From Burkholderia sp. WP9 (lineage in GTDB: Bacteria; Pseudomonadota; Gammaproteobacteria; Burkholderiales; Burkholderiaceae): a DNA stretch of 64,000 nucleotides. The stretch is taken from NCBI RefSeq assembly GCF_900104795.1, contig NZ_FNTG01000001.1, forward strand, positions 2,852,001 through 2,916,000, in the 5' to 3' direction. A program made the translations under genes and the position numbers. Below are positions 9,295 through 18,332 of the stretch, piece by piece. Position 1 is the first letter of the stretch. Each line of letters begins with the position of its first letter. The notes beneath the pieces were generated by a model that saw nothing but the letters and a program-made list of their open reading frames with translations, did no database searches and had not been told where the DNA came from.

Positions 9295-10083
9295 ATGGCT
9301 CTTCCCCACATCGATCTGCTGTACTCCGTCTCCGGCCTGTTCGTGGGCTTTCTGGTCGGACTGACGGGCGTCGGCGGCGGCTCGCTGATGACCCCGATTC
9401 TCGTCCTGCTGTTCAACGTGCATCCGGCCACGGCCGTCGGCACCGACCTGCTGTACGCCGCGGCCACCAAGGCGACCGGTACGCTCGTGCACGGCCTGAA
9501 GGGCACCGTGGACTGGCAGATCACCCTGCGCCTCGCCGCCGGCAGCGTGCCGGCCGCCACGATCACGCTGATTCTGCTGCATCGTTTCGGCATGGACACG
9601 CCCGGTGCGAGCCGGCTGATCCAGATCGTGCTCGGCGCGGCGTTGCTGGTGACGGCGGTGGCGCTCGTGTTTCGTCCGCAACTCGCGGCGCTCGGCGCGC
9701 GCCGGCAACGCGCGCCGCGTCAGGGACGCACGCTCGCGCTGACCATCCTGACCGGCGCGGTGCTCGGAGTGCTGGTGTCGCTGACGTCGGTGGGTGCGGG
9801 CGCGATCGGCGTGACGGTGTTGTTGTTGCTCTATCCGCTTCTGCCGACCACGCGCATCGTGGGCTCCGACATCGCGCATGCGGTGCCGCTCACCCTGCTG
9901 GCGGGCGCCGGCCATTGGCTGCTGGGCTCGATCGACTGGTCGATGCTGCTGTCGCTGCTGGTAGGCTCGCTGCCGGGCATCGCAATCGGCAGCTTTCTGT
10001 CCTCACGCGCGCCGGACGCGCTGCTGCGCAACCTGCTCGCCGCCACGCTCACGCTGGTGGGCGTGCGCCTCGTGCTGGCCTGA
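9295..10083 (+). CDS. TauE/SafE-family sulfite/anion exporter
   Basis: A 262-residue protein with about eight hydrophobic segments in two halves. The first-half motif GLTGVGGGSLMTPILVLLF and the second-half motif SLTSVGAGAIGVTVL are the duplicated hallmark of the TauE/SafE (DUF81) family. Members export sulfite, sulfoacetate or other small anions. No sulfur gene is nearby, so the substrate is open. Confidence 0.85.
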   Translation: MALPHIDLLYSVSGLFVGFLVGLTGVGGGSLMTPILVLLFNVHPATAVGTDLLYAAATKATGTLVHGLKGTVDWQITLRLAAGSVPAATITLILLHRFGMDTPGASRLIQIVLGAALLVTAVALVFRPQLAALGARRQRAPRQGRTLALTILTGAVLGVLVSLTSVGAGAIGVTVLLLLYPLLPTTRIVGSDIAHAVPLTLLAGAGHWLLGSIDWSMLLSLLVGSLPGIAIGSFLSSRAPDALLRNLLAATLTLVGVRLVLA

Positions 10084-10130
10084 ACGGGCGCGCAGGCCGG
10101 CGCCGCGTATTGCCACGCCACGCCTTGCCG

Positions 10131-10151
10131 CTCAGGCTCAGGCTCAGGCTC
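10131..10151. repeat. Hexanucleotide CTCAGG microsatellite
   Basis: Three and a half direct copies of CTCAGG lie between the converging TauE-type gene and the 82-aa hypothetical gene. Confidence 0.7.
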
Positions 10152-10169
10152 GACTCAAGCAGACGGCTG

Positions 10170-10418
10170 CTATTTGAAGAAGCGGCAGGTCAGATCGGCC
10201 TCGAACTGCCGGACCCATTGACCTTGACGGTCGTGATAAGACTGCGCCCAGCCGCCGCGCCGGATGGTGACGAGGCGCTCGTGCGCGGCATCGCTCGGAT
10301 CCGCGCAGGCGCTGATGTCGAAATGCGCCGGTGCAAAACCGTGCCGCGCGCACACCAGTTCGAAGGCCGCCCGATCGCTGATGGGCAGATCGGTATAGCG
10401 CAAAAGCGAGGTTTCCAT
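10170..10418 (-). CDS. Conserved-looking hypothetical protein (82 aa)
   Basis: An 82-residue soluble protein starting METSLLRYTDLPISD, with GGAG about 9 bases upstream of the ATG. It is rich in aromatic and charged residues (WAQSYHDRQGQWVRQFEADLTCRFFK at the end). It has no transmembrane segment and two cysteines near its middle and end. I do not recognise the family. Confidence 0.65.
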   Translation of the reverse strand: METSLLRYTDLPISDRAAFELVCARHGFAPAHFDISACADPSDAAHERLVTIRRGGWAQSYHDRQGQWVRQFEADLTCRFFK

Positions 10419-10559
10419 GGCGTTGACTCCGGTTCCCTACGCATCACAGTACGCTTCGGGTCGCGTCAGCAATGTGTCACAGCGCACAGTCGCACAGCGG
10501 CGATGCCGCCGTGTTGCTTGCGACTGCCCGGACCCATCATCACCGCTTCAAAAATCGCC

Positions 10560-10600
10560 AAATTAAAATAAAAAAGGCTCCGGTTTTTTGCCGGAACCTT
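10560..10600 (-). terminator. Intrinsic terminator for the BON gene
   Basis: Read on the minus strand, a 10-bp stem (AAGGTTCCGG / CCGGAGCCTT, one mismatch) with loop CAAAAAA is followed by TTTTATTTTAATT. It lies about 70 bases past the BON protein stop. Confidence 0.85.
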
Positions 10601-10667
10601 GGTGCACAACTGCATCACGATGGCGCAAGGCGGCTTGGCGCCGCCCTCGCCTGATGCGACAGCCTGC

Positions 10668-11021
10668 TTACTGCTGCTGGACGTTCAGCTTGTTCGACAC
10701 CGACGTCACGCCAGCGACGCCCTTGGCGGCTTCGCCTGCGGCGTCGATCTGCGCCTGGTCAGGCACCGAGCCCGTCAGCGTCACCGCGCCGCCACGAGCG
10801 CGCACGGCGATGTTCGACACGTCGATACCTTGCGCCTTGGCCAGCGCGCTACGCACCTTGCGGCCCAACTGGCTGTTCGCCTTCTTGGTCGACTTGGCGC
10901 TCGCAGCCGGCGCGGCGGTCGTGCCCGTTGCCGTTGCGTCGCTTGCCTGAGCGTACACATTGCACGCCACTACCATTGCCACCACCGAGCCCAGCGTTTT
11001 CAGAAAACCGACCGATTTCAT
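10668..11021 (-). CDS. Periplasmic BON-domain protein
   Basis: A 117-residue protein with an AAGGAG ribosome-binding site before the ATG at 11021. The Sec signal peptide is MKSVGFLKTLGSVVAMVVAC with cleavage likely after VYAQA. An Ala/Thr/Lys linker leads into one BON domain: RKVRSALAKAQGIDVSNIAV followed by GAVTLTGSVPDQAQIDAA and GVTSVSNKL. Single-BON periplasmic proteins resemble the halves of OsmY and are usually linked to envelope or osmotic stress. The frame extends upstream to 11306 but without signal-like content. Confidence 0.85.
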   Translation of the reverse strand: MKSVGFLKTLGSVVAMVVACNVYAQASDATATGTTAAPAASAKSTKKANSQLGRKVRSALAKAQGIDVSNIAVRARGGAVTLTGSVPDQAQIDAAGEAAKGVAGVTSVSNKLNVQQQ

Positions 11022-11605
11022 ACTTTTCTTCTCCTTAGCTTCACATTGGACCGCATATAAAAGCGGCTTCGTACGACTTCCGGCAGCCACGCTGGACGCG
11101 CGACAAGGCGCGGCCCAGCGACGGCCGACTATGGCTGCAACACGGTGTGCGAGAGGCGAAGAGGCTGGCTGCCATTGCCGCATGCGATGACAGGCATGCA
11201 ATGCGGTACGACAGACCGGCAAGCCGCGAAGTCCGCGAGCGCGCCCAGTTCTTGTGTGTCTTGCCGGGTCGCGCTGCGCAAACGTCTGTTCACGGCAGCG
11301 ATGCACAATTTAATCTAGCCGGGCCAGAAGCGCAAAGGGTTTAGTCATACGCGAGGGCTGAATCGCGTTACCCGCAGCGGTGTCACACGCCGTTCACGAT
11401 TTGTTACGGCTTTGTCGGTGAGCGCGGCGGCCATGCGTGCCGCCGTGCGGCGAATCTCAGGTACCATCGGCGCGACGCGCGCTGCCGCGTGGCTCGCGCG
11501 CCATTCGCGGCAGCCGGCGTGGCGCGGCGTGAGCGCTTCACCCCGGTTCGCGCGCCGCAGAGCGCCGCCCCTGTTCACTTTCGACCGTAGCCGTCACGTC
11601 ATCCG
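11022..11605. other. 584-bp intergenic region
   Basis: A divergent spacer between the BON gene and the TAXI receptor. No open frame here has a plausible start or composition. It should carry promoters for both sides. Confidence 0.45.
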
Positions 11606-13162
11606 ATGAAGCCAGCCACCGGCCGCAAAAGCCCTCCCCGTCTCGTCGCCCGATTCGTCGCGATCTCCTGGCGCGATCTCGCCGTCTCGTTCGGGCCGAT
11701 CCTGCTGATCGCCGCCGTCGCGATCTGGGTCGCCGTGCGTCTGATTCAGCCCGCGCCGCCCAGCACGTTGACGATCAGCGCCGGCCCGGAAGGCAGCACC
11801 TTCTGGAATGCCGCCCAGAAGTACAAGGAGATTCTGGCGCGCAACCGCATCACGCTGAACGTGCTGTCCTCGGAGGGCTCGCTGCAGAATCTCAAGCGCC
11901 TGTCGGATCCGAACTCGAACGTGGATGTCGGCTTCGTGCAGGACGGCGTCGCGCCCGGCTCCGCGTCCAACGGTCTGATGTCGCTCGGCAGCGTGGCCTA
12001 TGTGCCGCTGGCGATCTTCTATCACGGCCCGACTATCACGCGCCTCTCCGAGTTCAAGGGCGAGCGGCTTGCTGTCGGCGCGGAAGGCAGCGGCACGCGC
12101 GAACTGGCGCTCGCGCTGCTCAAGGCCAACGGCATCGTGCCGGGCGGCGCAACCAAACTGCTGCCGCTCTCGGGAGACGACGCCGCCGACGCCCTCGTCT
12201 CCGGCAAGGTCGACGCGGCGTTCCTCGCCGGCGATTCGGCGCAACCGGCGGTGATGGGCAAGCTCTACCGCACGCCGAACGTGCAGTTCTACGATTTCTC
12301 GCAGGCCGACGCCTACACGCGCCGCTTTCCCTATCTGACACAACTCATGATGCCGATGGGCGCGTTCGACCTCGGCAAGAACCTGCCGTCCGCGCCGATT
12401 CATATGGTGGCGCCGACCGTCGAACTGGTGGCGCGCGACTCGCTGCACCCCGCGCTATCCGACCTGTTGATCGAAGCCGCGCGCGAGGTGCACGGCAAGG
12501 CGAACATCCTGCAGCGCGCCGGCGAGTTTCCCGCGCCGCTCGCGCACGACTTCCCCATCAGCGACGACGCCGCCCGCTACTACAAGTCGGGCAAGAGCTT
12601 CCTCTACCGGATCCTGCCGTTCTGGCTCGCGAGTCTCGCCGACCGGCTGCTGGTGGTCGTGGTGCCTCTGATCGTGTTGCTCGTGCCGGCCTTGCGTCTC
12701 GTGCCGTCGCTGTATGCATGGCGGGTGAAATCGCGCATTTACCGCTGGTACGGCGCGCTGATCGCGATCGAGCGCAGCGCCCTCAGCGACCATTCGCCCA
12801 CCGAACGCGCGTCGCTGCTCGAACGGCTCGACGCGATCGAGGAATCCGTCAACGGTCTGAAGATGCCGCTGGCCTATGCGGATCAGTTCTACGTGCTGCG
12901 CGAGCACATCGGCTTCGTGCGCGCGCGGCTCACGCAGGCTCGCGACGCGCAACGCGACGGCGCCGCGGATGAAGCGCCGGGCGTCGATAACGGGCGCGGT
13001 GAAGCACAAGAAGCCGGAGAAGCAGGCAAAACTGGAGAACATGGCGAAGCAGGCGCGGCGTTAGCACCACCCAATCCATCTAGTCCTTCCAGTCCGTCCG
13101 CCGCGAATGAAGCGGCCGAGATCGGCGAAACGCCCAGCGACGACGCCGCGAAACCATATTGA
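11606..13162 (+). CDS. Membrane-anchored TAXI-family TRAP solute receptor
   Basis: A 518-residue protein with an uncleaved-looking N-terminal membrane segment (FGPILLIAAVAIWVAVRLI, about residues 30-48). The TAXI (TRAP-associated extracytoplasmic immunogenic) solute-binding domain begins STLTISAGPEGSTFW and includes VGFVQDG and GAEGSGTRELALALL. A second hydrophobic segment, LLVVVVPLIVLLVPALRLV, lies near residues 346-364 and is followed by a charged cytoplasmic-looking tail. Typical TAXI receptors are about 320 residues and work with a DctM-type permease; none is present here. The tandem anchors and tail suggest a receptor or sensor role rather than ordinary transport, which is inference. Confidence 0.75.
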   Translation: MKPATGRKSPPRLVARFVAISWRDLAVSFGPILLIAAVAIWVAVRLIQPAPPSTLTISAGPEGSTFWNAAQKYKEILARNRITLNVLSSEGSLQNLKRLSDPNSNVDVGFVQDGVAPGSASNGLMSLGSVAYVPLAIFYHGPTITRLSEFKGERLAVGAEGSGTRELALALLKANGIVPGGATKLLPLSGDDAADALVSGKVDAAFLAGDSAQPAVMGKLYRTPNVQFYDFSQADAYTRRFPYLTQLMMPMGAFDLGKNLPSAPIHMVAPTVELVARDSLHPALSDLLIEAAREVHGKANILQRAGEFPAPLAHDFPISDDAARYYKSGKSFLYRILPFWLASLADRLLVVVVPLIVLLVPALRLVPSLYAWRVKSRIYRWYGALIAIERSALSDHSPTERASLLERLDAIEESVNGLKMPLAYADQFYVLREHIGFVRARLTQARDAQRDGAADEAPGVDNGRGEAQEAGEAGKTGEHGEAGAALAPPNPSSPSSPSAANEAAEIGETPSDDAAKPY

Positions 13163-13254
13163 CGGATGCAAGCCGCGGCTGCTCCGCGTAAGATCATTAC
13201 AATTTCGTCGGTCCGCGAGACGGGCCGTTCGGAACAGCAATCCGGGAGACATTT

Positions 13255-13905
13255 ATGACCGTTGGCATCGACGCCAGACAACCGCTGTGGTTTTACGACT
13301 TTGTCTCGCCGTTCACGTACCTGTTGCTCGAGCAGCACGACAAATGGCCGGGCTTCGACTTCGTCTTGACGCCGGTCGTGCTGAACGACCTCTACCGTCA
13401 CTGGGGACAGCGGCCGGCTTACGGTGTGCCCTCCAAACGCACCTTCATGTACCGGCACGCGCTGTTTCGCGCGGAGCAGCTCGGCATTCCGTACAAGATG
13501 CCGCCCGCCCATCCGTTCGATTCCACGAAGCCGCTGTTGCTCGCCACCGCGGCGAACGGCGACGTCAATTTCGTGCGCGAGATTTTCCGCTTCATCTGGC
13601 GTGAAGGCCGCGATCCGTCGACGGACGTGGCCTTTGCCGAATTGTGCGAGCGCGTCGGTGTGCCCGACGGCCCGGAACTCATCAAGAGCCCGGAAGTGAA
13701 AGCGCAATTGCAGCGCAACACGGCGGATGCGATCGGCCTGGGTGTCTACGGTGTGCCGACCTTCCGTCTGAACGATCAGTTGTTCTGGGGCGAAGATGCG
13801 CTGCCCATGGTGCTGTACTGCGCGCGCACGCCGAACTGGCTCGAATCGAAAGAAGTCAAACGCATCAGTACGCTGCCGTCGGGGCTCGTGGACCAGCAGA
13901 CGTAG
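13255..13905 (+). CDS. 2-hydroxychromene-2-carboxylate isomerase family (DsbA-like)
   Basis: A 216-residue thioredoxin-fold protein of the kappa-GST/HCCA isomerase type, with CGGGAGAC before its ATG. The active-site position has Ser-Pro (S18-P19 in WFYDFVSPFTYLL) instead of CxxC, as in glutathione-dependent 2-hydroxychromene-2-carboxylate isomerase. The conserved cis-Pro loop is GVYGVPTFRL and the end has LFWGEDALP. Such enzymes isomerise intermediates of naphthalene-type degradation, but no ring-cleavage genes are adjacent, so the real substrate is unknown. Confidence 0.8.
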   Translation: MTVGIDARQPLWFYDFVSPFTYLLLEQHDKWPGFDFVLTPVVLNDLYRHWGQRPAYGVPSKRTFMYRHALFRAEQLGIPYKMPPAHPFDSTKPLLLATAANGDVNFVREIFRFIWREGRDPSTDVAFAELCERVGVPDGPELIKSPEVKAQLQRNTADAIGLGVYGVPTFRLNDQLFWGEDALPMVLYCARTPNWLESKEVKRISTLPSGLVDQQT

Positions 13906-14137
13906 GCGAGACGTAAGCCTGAAGCGGACGCGAGGCGCGTCCCACGGCGCTTTCGCCGGTTCGTCGCGGTAAAACAGCCCTGCTGATGCCGGCCATACCT
14001 TGCCTGCTATGCCGCTACACCGCAAACAGGCCTAAGGTTATGACCTTTGCTTCGTGCGCGTTGGCGCCCCGCTCTCGCAGGCGACGCCGTACGACGCTTC
14101 ATCGGATCCGGTCCGCTTGCCCCGCCTCGCTTAAATC

Positions 14138-15118
14138 ATGGACGACACCGCCGCCTCCCTCGATATCTGGCTCGTGCGCGTGCTGCGCACGCTGCTGGTC
14201 GAGCGCAGCGTCACGCAGACCGCGCTGCGTCTGAATCAGACCCAGCCGGCTATCAGCACCGCGCTGCGCAAACTGCGCGAGACGCTGAACGACCCGATTC
14301 TGGTGCGCGGCAAGTCGGGCATGGTGCCCACCGAATACGGCGAATCGCTGCTCGCCTCCGCGCAACGCGTACTGCGCGAAGTCGATTTTGTCGCGACGCC
14401 GCATGGCGACTTCGATCCCGGCCGCTCGCGCCGCACCTTTCGCGTGGCCGCGCCGGATTATCTGAACGACTTCTTCATGCCGACCGTGATCGCGCAATTT
14501 CGCGAGGCGGCGCCGCACGCGCGGCTCGAAATCGATTCGCTGAGTCCGATGCTCGATCATTCCGCCGCGCTCGACGCCGGCGAACTCGATCTGGTGATCG
14601 GCAACTGGCCGAAGCCCGACCCGCGCTTCGAGCGCAGCGACCTGTTCTCCGATACGGTCGTATGTATGATGCGCGCCGATCATCCGCTCACGCGCATGCC
14701 GCTTACGCGCGAAGCGTATCTCGCCGCGCCGCATCTCGCACCGACACCGTATAGCGGGGCGAGCAGCGGCGCGATCGACATGGGCTTCACGCGGGCTCGC
14801 GCCGAGCGCCGCATCGTCGCCACGCTGCCCTACTTCGGCCTGGTGCCGCAGACGCTGCTGCAATCCGATCTGATCTTCACGACGACACGCCGTTTCGCGA
14901 TGCACTACGCGGACATGCTGCCGCTCGCGGTGGTCGACGTGCCGATTCCGTTTCCGCGCATCAAGTGCTACCAGCTCTGGCATCCGCAGCCGGATCGACC
15001 GAGCGATGTGGGCTGGCTGCGTGCGCTGATGTCCCACGTGTCGGACGGGCTGGTCGCGCAGAAGGTGCGGCGCGCAAAACGGACGCCGAAAAAGGAAACG
15101 TCAGCCGCGACGGGCTGA
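14138..15118 (+). CDS. LysR-family transcriptional regulator
   Basis: A 326-residue LysR regulator. The winged HTH occupies about residues 10-65 (LLVERSVTQTALRLNQTQPAISTALRKLRE), and the NodD/LinR-like effector domain follows (FRVAAPDYLNDFFMP, LDLVIGNWP). The C-terminus is Lys/Arg-rich. An inverted repeat AAGGT-TATG-ACCTT at 14034-14047 is a candidate autoregulatory site. No ribosome-binding site is obvious. It converges on the xdh operon, so control of purine breakdown is possible but not shown. Confidence 0.85.
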   Translation: MDDTAASLDIWLVRVLRTLLVERSVTQTALRLNQTQPAISTALRKLRETLNDPILVRGKSGMVPTEYGESLLASAQRVLREVDFVATPHGDFDPGRSRRTFRVAAPDYLNDFFMPTVIAQFREAAPHARLEIDSLSPMLDHSAALDAGELDLVIGNWPKPDPRFERSDLFSDTVVCMMRADHPLTRMPLTREAYLAAPHLAPTPYSGASSGAIDMGFTRARAERRIVATLPYFGLVPQTLLQSDLIFTTTRRFAMHYADMLPLAVVDVPIPFPRIKCYQLWHPQPDRPSDVGWLRALMSHVSDGLVAQKVRRAKRTPKKETSAATG

Positions 15119-15123
15119 CGTTT
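15096..15123 (+). terminator. Hairpin overlapping the LysR stop codon
   Basis: An 11-bp perfect stem (AAACGTCAGCC with its complement, loop GCGACG) includes the TGA stop at 15116-15118. The T-run after it is short (TTTAAGG), so termination may be weak. The stem shares the block AACGTCAGCC with the terminator at 3961. Confidence 0.65.
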
Positions 15124-15155
15124 AAGGTTGTTTGCGGTTCACAGGACGCTGCTCA

Positions 15156-15210
15156 TGCGTTGCCTGTGCGTTGCCTGTGCGTTGCTTGTGCGCTGCTGGG
15201 GCGCTGCTTG
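15156..15210. repeat. 11-bp degenerate tandem repeat, five units
   Basis: Five adjoining units of the form TGCGTTGCCTG lie between the converging LysR and xdhC genes. The first two are identical and the rest drift by one to three bases. Confidence 0.75.
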
Positions 15211-15243
15211 AGCGCACCGTCCCGGCCGGCTGATTTCCGCCCA

Positions 15244-15846
15244 TCAAACAGCCGCGCAGAGCTTCTGCGTTGCCACTTGCGCCACGACCTGCCGCGAACG
15301 GATCTGCAGCAACTCCGCGCATACCGCCACGGCGATCGCCGCAGGCGCCTTGTCGACGATACCGGCCACGCCGATCGGACACGTCATCTCCACCAGCCGG
15401 TCCAGATCCACGCCGCGATCGAGCAAACGGCGCTCGAATTTCACGCGCTTCGTCTTCGAACCGATCATGCCGAAGTAGGTGAAATCGCGCCGCCGCATGA
15501 TGCGCGCGGCCAGCGAGAAATCGAGCGCGTGGTTGTGCGTCATCACCAGAAAATAGGCGCCGGGCGGCGCCGTGTCGACGATCGCATCCGGCGTGTCGGT
15601 GGCTTCGACCTGCACGTTGGCCGGCGTTTCGTCGGGGAACAGTTCGTCGCGCTCGTCGACCCACTGGACCACGCACGGCAAGCTGCCGAGCAGCTTGATC
15701 AGTGCATGCCCGACGTGCCCCGCGCCGAACAGCACGATATGCATCGGCGCCGGACGCGGCGTTTGCACGCCGCTGCGCCGGCCGATCTGAACGGACGAAA
15801 AATCGTTCATGGCGATCATTCCAATTCCAGTGAGTGTGTTGTCCAC
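15244..15846 (-). CDS. xdhC: Xanthine dehydrogenase accessory protein XdhC, N-terminally shortened
   Basis: A 200-residue protein that corresponds to the C-terminal Rossmann domain of XdhC, the chaperone that inserts sulfurated molybdenum cofactor into xanthine dehydrogenase. Visible motifs are VLFGAGHVGHALIKLL, VQWVDERDELFP, VMTHNHALDFSLAARI, YFGMIGSKTKR and CPIG. XdhC proteins usually have about 300 or more residues and begin with an XdhC/CoxI domain containing a GGxxE-type and cysteine-bearing motif. That half is missing, and there is no room for it, because xdhB ends only 90 bp upstream. The start is uncertain: GTG at 15846 or ATG at 15810. It may be a working short form or a decayed gene. 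Confidence 0.75.
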   Translation of the reverse strand: MDNTLTGIGMIAMNDFSSVQIGRRSGVQTPRPAPMHIVLFGAGHVGHALIKLLGSLPCVVQWVDERDELFPDETPANVQVEATDTPDAIVDTAPPGAYFLVMTHNHALDFSLAARIMRRRDFTYFGMIGSKTKRVKFERRLLDRGVDLDRLVEMTCPIGVAGIVDKAPAAIAVAVCAELLQIRSRQVVAQVATQKLCAAV

Positions 15847-15897
15847 GCGTTGCTGCCCCGGCTCATTGCCGCGCCTATTGCGGTCCGCTGATTGATG

Positions 15898-15945
15898 CGC
15901 TTATCGGTCCGCTTATTGCCTCGCTTATCGATCCGCTTACTGCCG
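15898..15945. repeat. 12-bp degenerate tandem repeat at the xdhB-xdhC junction
   Basis: Four units of the form CGCTTATCGGTC follow each other. The last unit contains the xdhB stop codon (TAA, 15937-15939 on the minus strand). The repeat fills the place where the start of a full-length xdhC would be expected. Confidence 0.75.
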
Positions 15946-18303
15946 AGCCGCCGCGGTGGCGGCACGCACCGCGCCGACCGCCTTGAGGATTTCCTCGCTG
16001 GTCGCGGGTGCATTCAGCGGCGGATTGACCTTGTGGTTGCCCACTGCCGACACCGCGTCGCGCACCGCGAAGAACACTGAGAACGGCAGCAGCAGCGGCG
16101 GCTCGCCGGTCGCCTTCGAACGATGGATGCTGTCCTCCGCATTGCGGTTCTTGAAGAGGCGCACGCGGAAGTCGGGCGGCGTATCGTTGACGGTCGGAAT
16201 CTTGTAGGTGGACGGCGCATGCGTCATCAGCTTGCCGCCCGCGTTCCACCACAGTTCTTCGGTCGTGAGCCAGCCCATGCCCTGAATGAACGCGCCTTCC
16301 ACCTGGCCGACATCGAGCGCCGGATTCAGCGAGGCGCCCACGTCGTGCAATGCGTCCGCGCGCAGCACGCGCATTTCGCCGGTCAACGTGTCGATCACCA
16401 CTTCCGACACCGCCGCGCCGTACGAATAGTAGTAAAACGGCCGGCCTTGCAGCTTCGATTGATCCCAGTAGAGCTTGGGCGTCGCGTAGAACCCGTCCGA
16501 CCAGAGCTGAATACGCGCGACGTAAGCCTTTGCGATGACTTCTTCAAATGGCACGACGATTTCGCCGACCACGACCCGGTCGTGCACGAAGCGCACTTCC
16601 GACACGCTCACCTGCCCTGCGCCGAAGCGCTCGGCGGCAAACGCCGACAGGCGTTCGCGCAACTGGCGCGCGGCGTCCTGTGCGGCCTTGCCGTTCAGAT
16701 CGGAGCCCGTCGAGGCCGCCGTCGCCGACGTGTTGGCGATTTTGCTGGTGTCGGTCGCGGTGACGCGAATGCGGTTGAAGCCGATGCCCAGTTCATGCGC
16801 GACGACCTGCGCGACCTTCGTGTTCAAGCCCTGGCCCATTTCGGTGCCGCCGTGATTCACCAGCACCGAGCCGTCGGTGTAGATGTGCACGAGCGCGCCG
16901 GCCTGGTTGAAGTGGGTCACGTTGAACGCGATACCGAACTTGACCGGCGTGAGCGCCATGCCCTTCTTCAGTATTTCGTTGTTCGCGTTGAACTCGTTGA
17001 TCGCGGCGCGCCGCGCGCGGTATTCACTCGTTGCTTCGAGTTCGTCGATCAGTTCGTGAATCACATTGTCTTCGACGATCTGGCCATACGGCGTCTGGTT
17101 ACGCTCGGTCTTGCCGTACAGATTGCGGCGGCGCACGTCGAGCGAATCCTCGCCCACCGAGCGCGCCACGTTGTCCATGATGTATTCGATCGCGAACGCG
17201 CCTTGCGGGCCGCCGAAGCCGCGGAACGCCGTGTTCGACTGCGTGTTGGTCTTGCCGCAGAAGCCGTCGATCGTGACATCCGAGAGCCAGTAAGCGTTGT
17301 CGAAGTGGCACAGCGCGCGCGTCATCACCGGACCGGACAGGTCGGCGGAAAAACCGCAGCGCGAGGTCATGTCGACCGTGACGCCGTCGATCACGCCCTT
17401 GTCGTCGTAGCCGACTTCGTACGTGTAGTGGAAATCGTGGCGCTTGCCCGTGACCATCATGTCGTCGTCGCGGTCCGGACGCAGTTTCACCGGGCACAGC
17501 AGCTTCCATGCGGCGAGCGCCGCGCAGCACGCGAACAGACCCGATTGCGATTCCTTGCCGCCGAATCCGCCGCCCATCCTGCGGCATTCGATCAGCACGT
17601 TGTGCGACGCCACGCCCAACGCGTGCGCGACCATGTGCTGCATTTCGGTCGGATGCTGCGTCGAACAGTAGACGTGCATGCCGTCGTCGTCCTTCGGCAC
17701 CGCGTACGAAATCTGGCCTTCCAGATAGAACTGCTCCTGACCGCCGAGCAGCATCTCGCCGGCCTCGCGACGCGCGGCGCGGGCGATCTTGTTGCCGGCT
17801 TCGCCGCGCGCGAGTTTCATCGGCGGCAGCACGTGCTGGTTCGCGGCGCGCGCCTGCTGCGCGGTGAGAATCGCCGGCAATTCTTCGTAGACGATTTCCG
17901 CGCGGCGTGCCGCGAGACGCGCCGTTTCATGCGAGGTCGCGACCACGATGAAGATCGGCTGGCCGACGTACTGCACGAGGCCGTCGGCGAGAATCGGGTC
18001 GTCGCCGTGAATGATCGGGCCGACGTCGTTCACGCCCGGGATATCGTCAGCGGTGAAGATGGCGACCACGCCCGGCGTGGCGCGCACCTTGTCGAGCGAC
18101 ATCGAGACGATCTTCGCGTGCGCTTTCGTCGACAGGCCGAGTGCTGCGTGGAGCGTGCCGGCGAGCGTCGGAATGTCGTCTGTATAGGTAGCTCGGCCGC
18201 TTACGTGCAGATGCGCGGACTCGTGCGGACGCGAGATGTGGACCTGGGTGAAGTCCTCGAGATCCTGAAGGTCTTTCAGAAACGGTTCGGCATGCTGATT
18301 CAT
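15937..18303 (-). CDS. xdhB: Xanthine dehydrogenase, molybdopterin-binding subunit
   Basis: A 788-residue large subunit that binds molybdopterin and hydroxylates hypoxanthine and xanthine to urate. It starts at 18303 with GGAG about 9 bases upstream. Visible motifs are RRMGGGFGGKES (cofactor binding), NTAFRGFGGPQG, TEMGQGLNTK and, near the C-terminus, ATGEPPLLLPFSVFFAVRDA, which holds the catalytic glutamate of the family. Length matches bacterial XdhB. It lies 29 bp after xdhA, and the operon order xdhA-xdhB-xdhC is the usual one. Confidence 0.95.
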   Translation of the reverse strand: MNQHAEPFLKDLQDLEDFTQVHISRPHESAHLHVSGRATYTDDIPTLAGTLHAALGLSTKAHAKIVSMSLDKVRATPGVVAIFTADDIPGVNDVGPIIHGDDPILADGLVQYVGQPIFIVVATSHETARLAARRAEIVYEELPAILTAQQARAANQHVLPPMKLARGEAGNKIARAARREAGEMLLGGQEQFYLEGQISYAVPKDDDGMHVYCSTQHPTEMQHMVAHALGVASHNVLIECRRMGGGFGGKESQSGLFACCAALAAWKLLCPVKLRPDRDDDMMVTGKRHDFHYTYEVGYDDKGVIDGVTVDMTSRCGFSADLSGPVMTRALCHFDNAYWLSDVTIDGFCGKTNTQSNTAFRGFGGPQGAFAIEYIMDNVARSVGEDSLDVRRRNLYGKTERNQTPYGQIVEDNVIHELIDELEATSEYRARRAAINEFNANNEILKKGMALTPVKFGIAFNVTHFNQAGALVHIYTDGSVLVNHGGTEMGQGLNTKVAQVVAHELGIGFNRIRVTATDTSKIANTSATAASTGSDLNGKAAQDAARQLRERLSAFAAERFGAGQVSVSEVRFVHDRVVVGEIVVPFEEVIAKAYVARIQLWSDGFYATPKLYWDQSKLQGRPFYYYSYGAAVSEVVIDTLTGEMRVLRADALHDVGASLNPALDVGQVEGAFIQGMGWLTTEELWWNAGGKLMTHAPSTYKIPTVNDTPPDFRVRLFKNRNAEDSIHRSKATGEPPLLLPFSVFFAVRDAVSAVGNHKVNPPLNAPATSEEILKAVGAVRAATAAARQ

Positions 18304-18332
18304 TGTTGTGTTCTCCGTATCCTTTCGTCGTC

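Noticed and set aside
15122..15676. Minus-strand frame overlapping the xdhC 3' end in another frame
   Set aside because: It runs through the 11-bp repeats and opposite-frame xdhC codons; xdhC itself has the family motifs.
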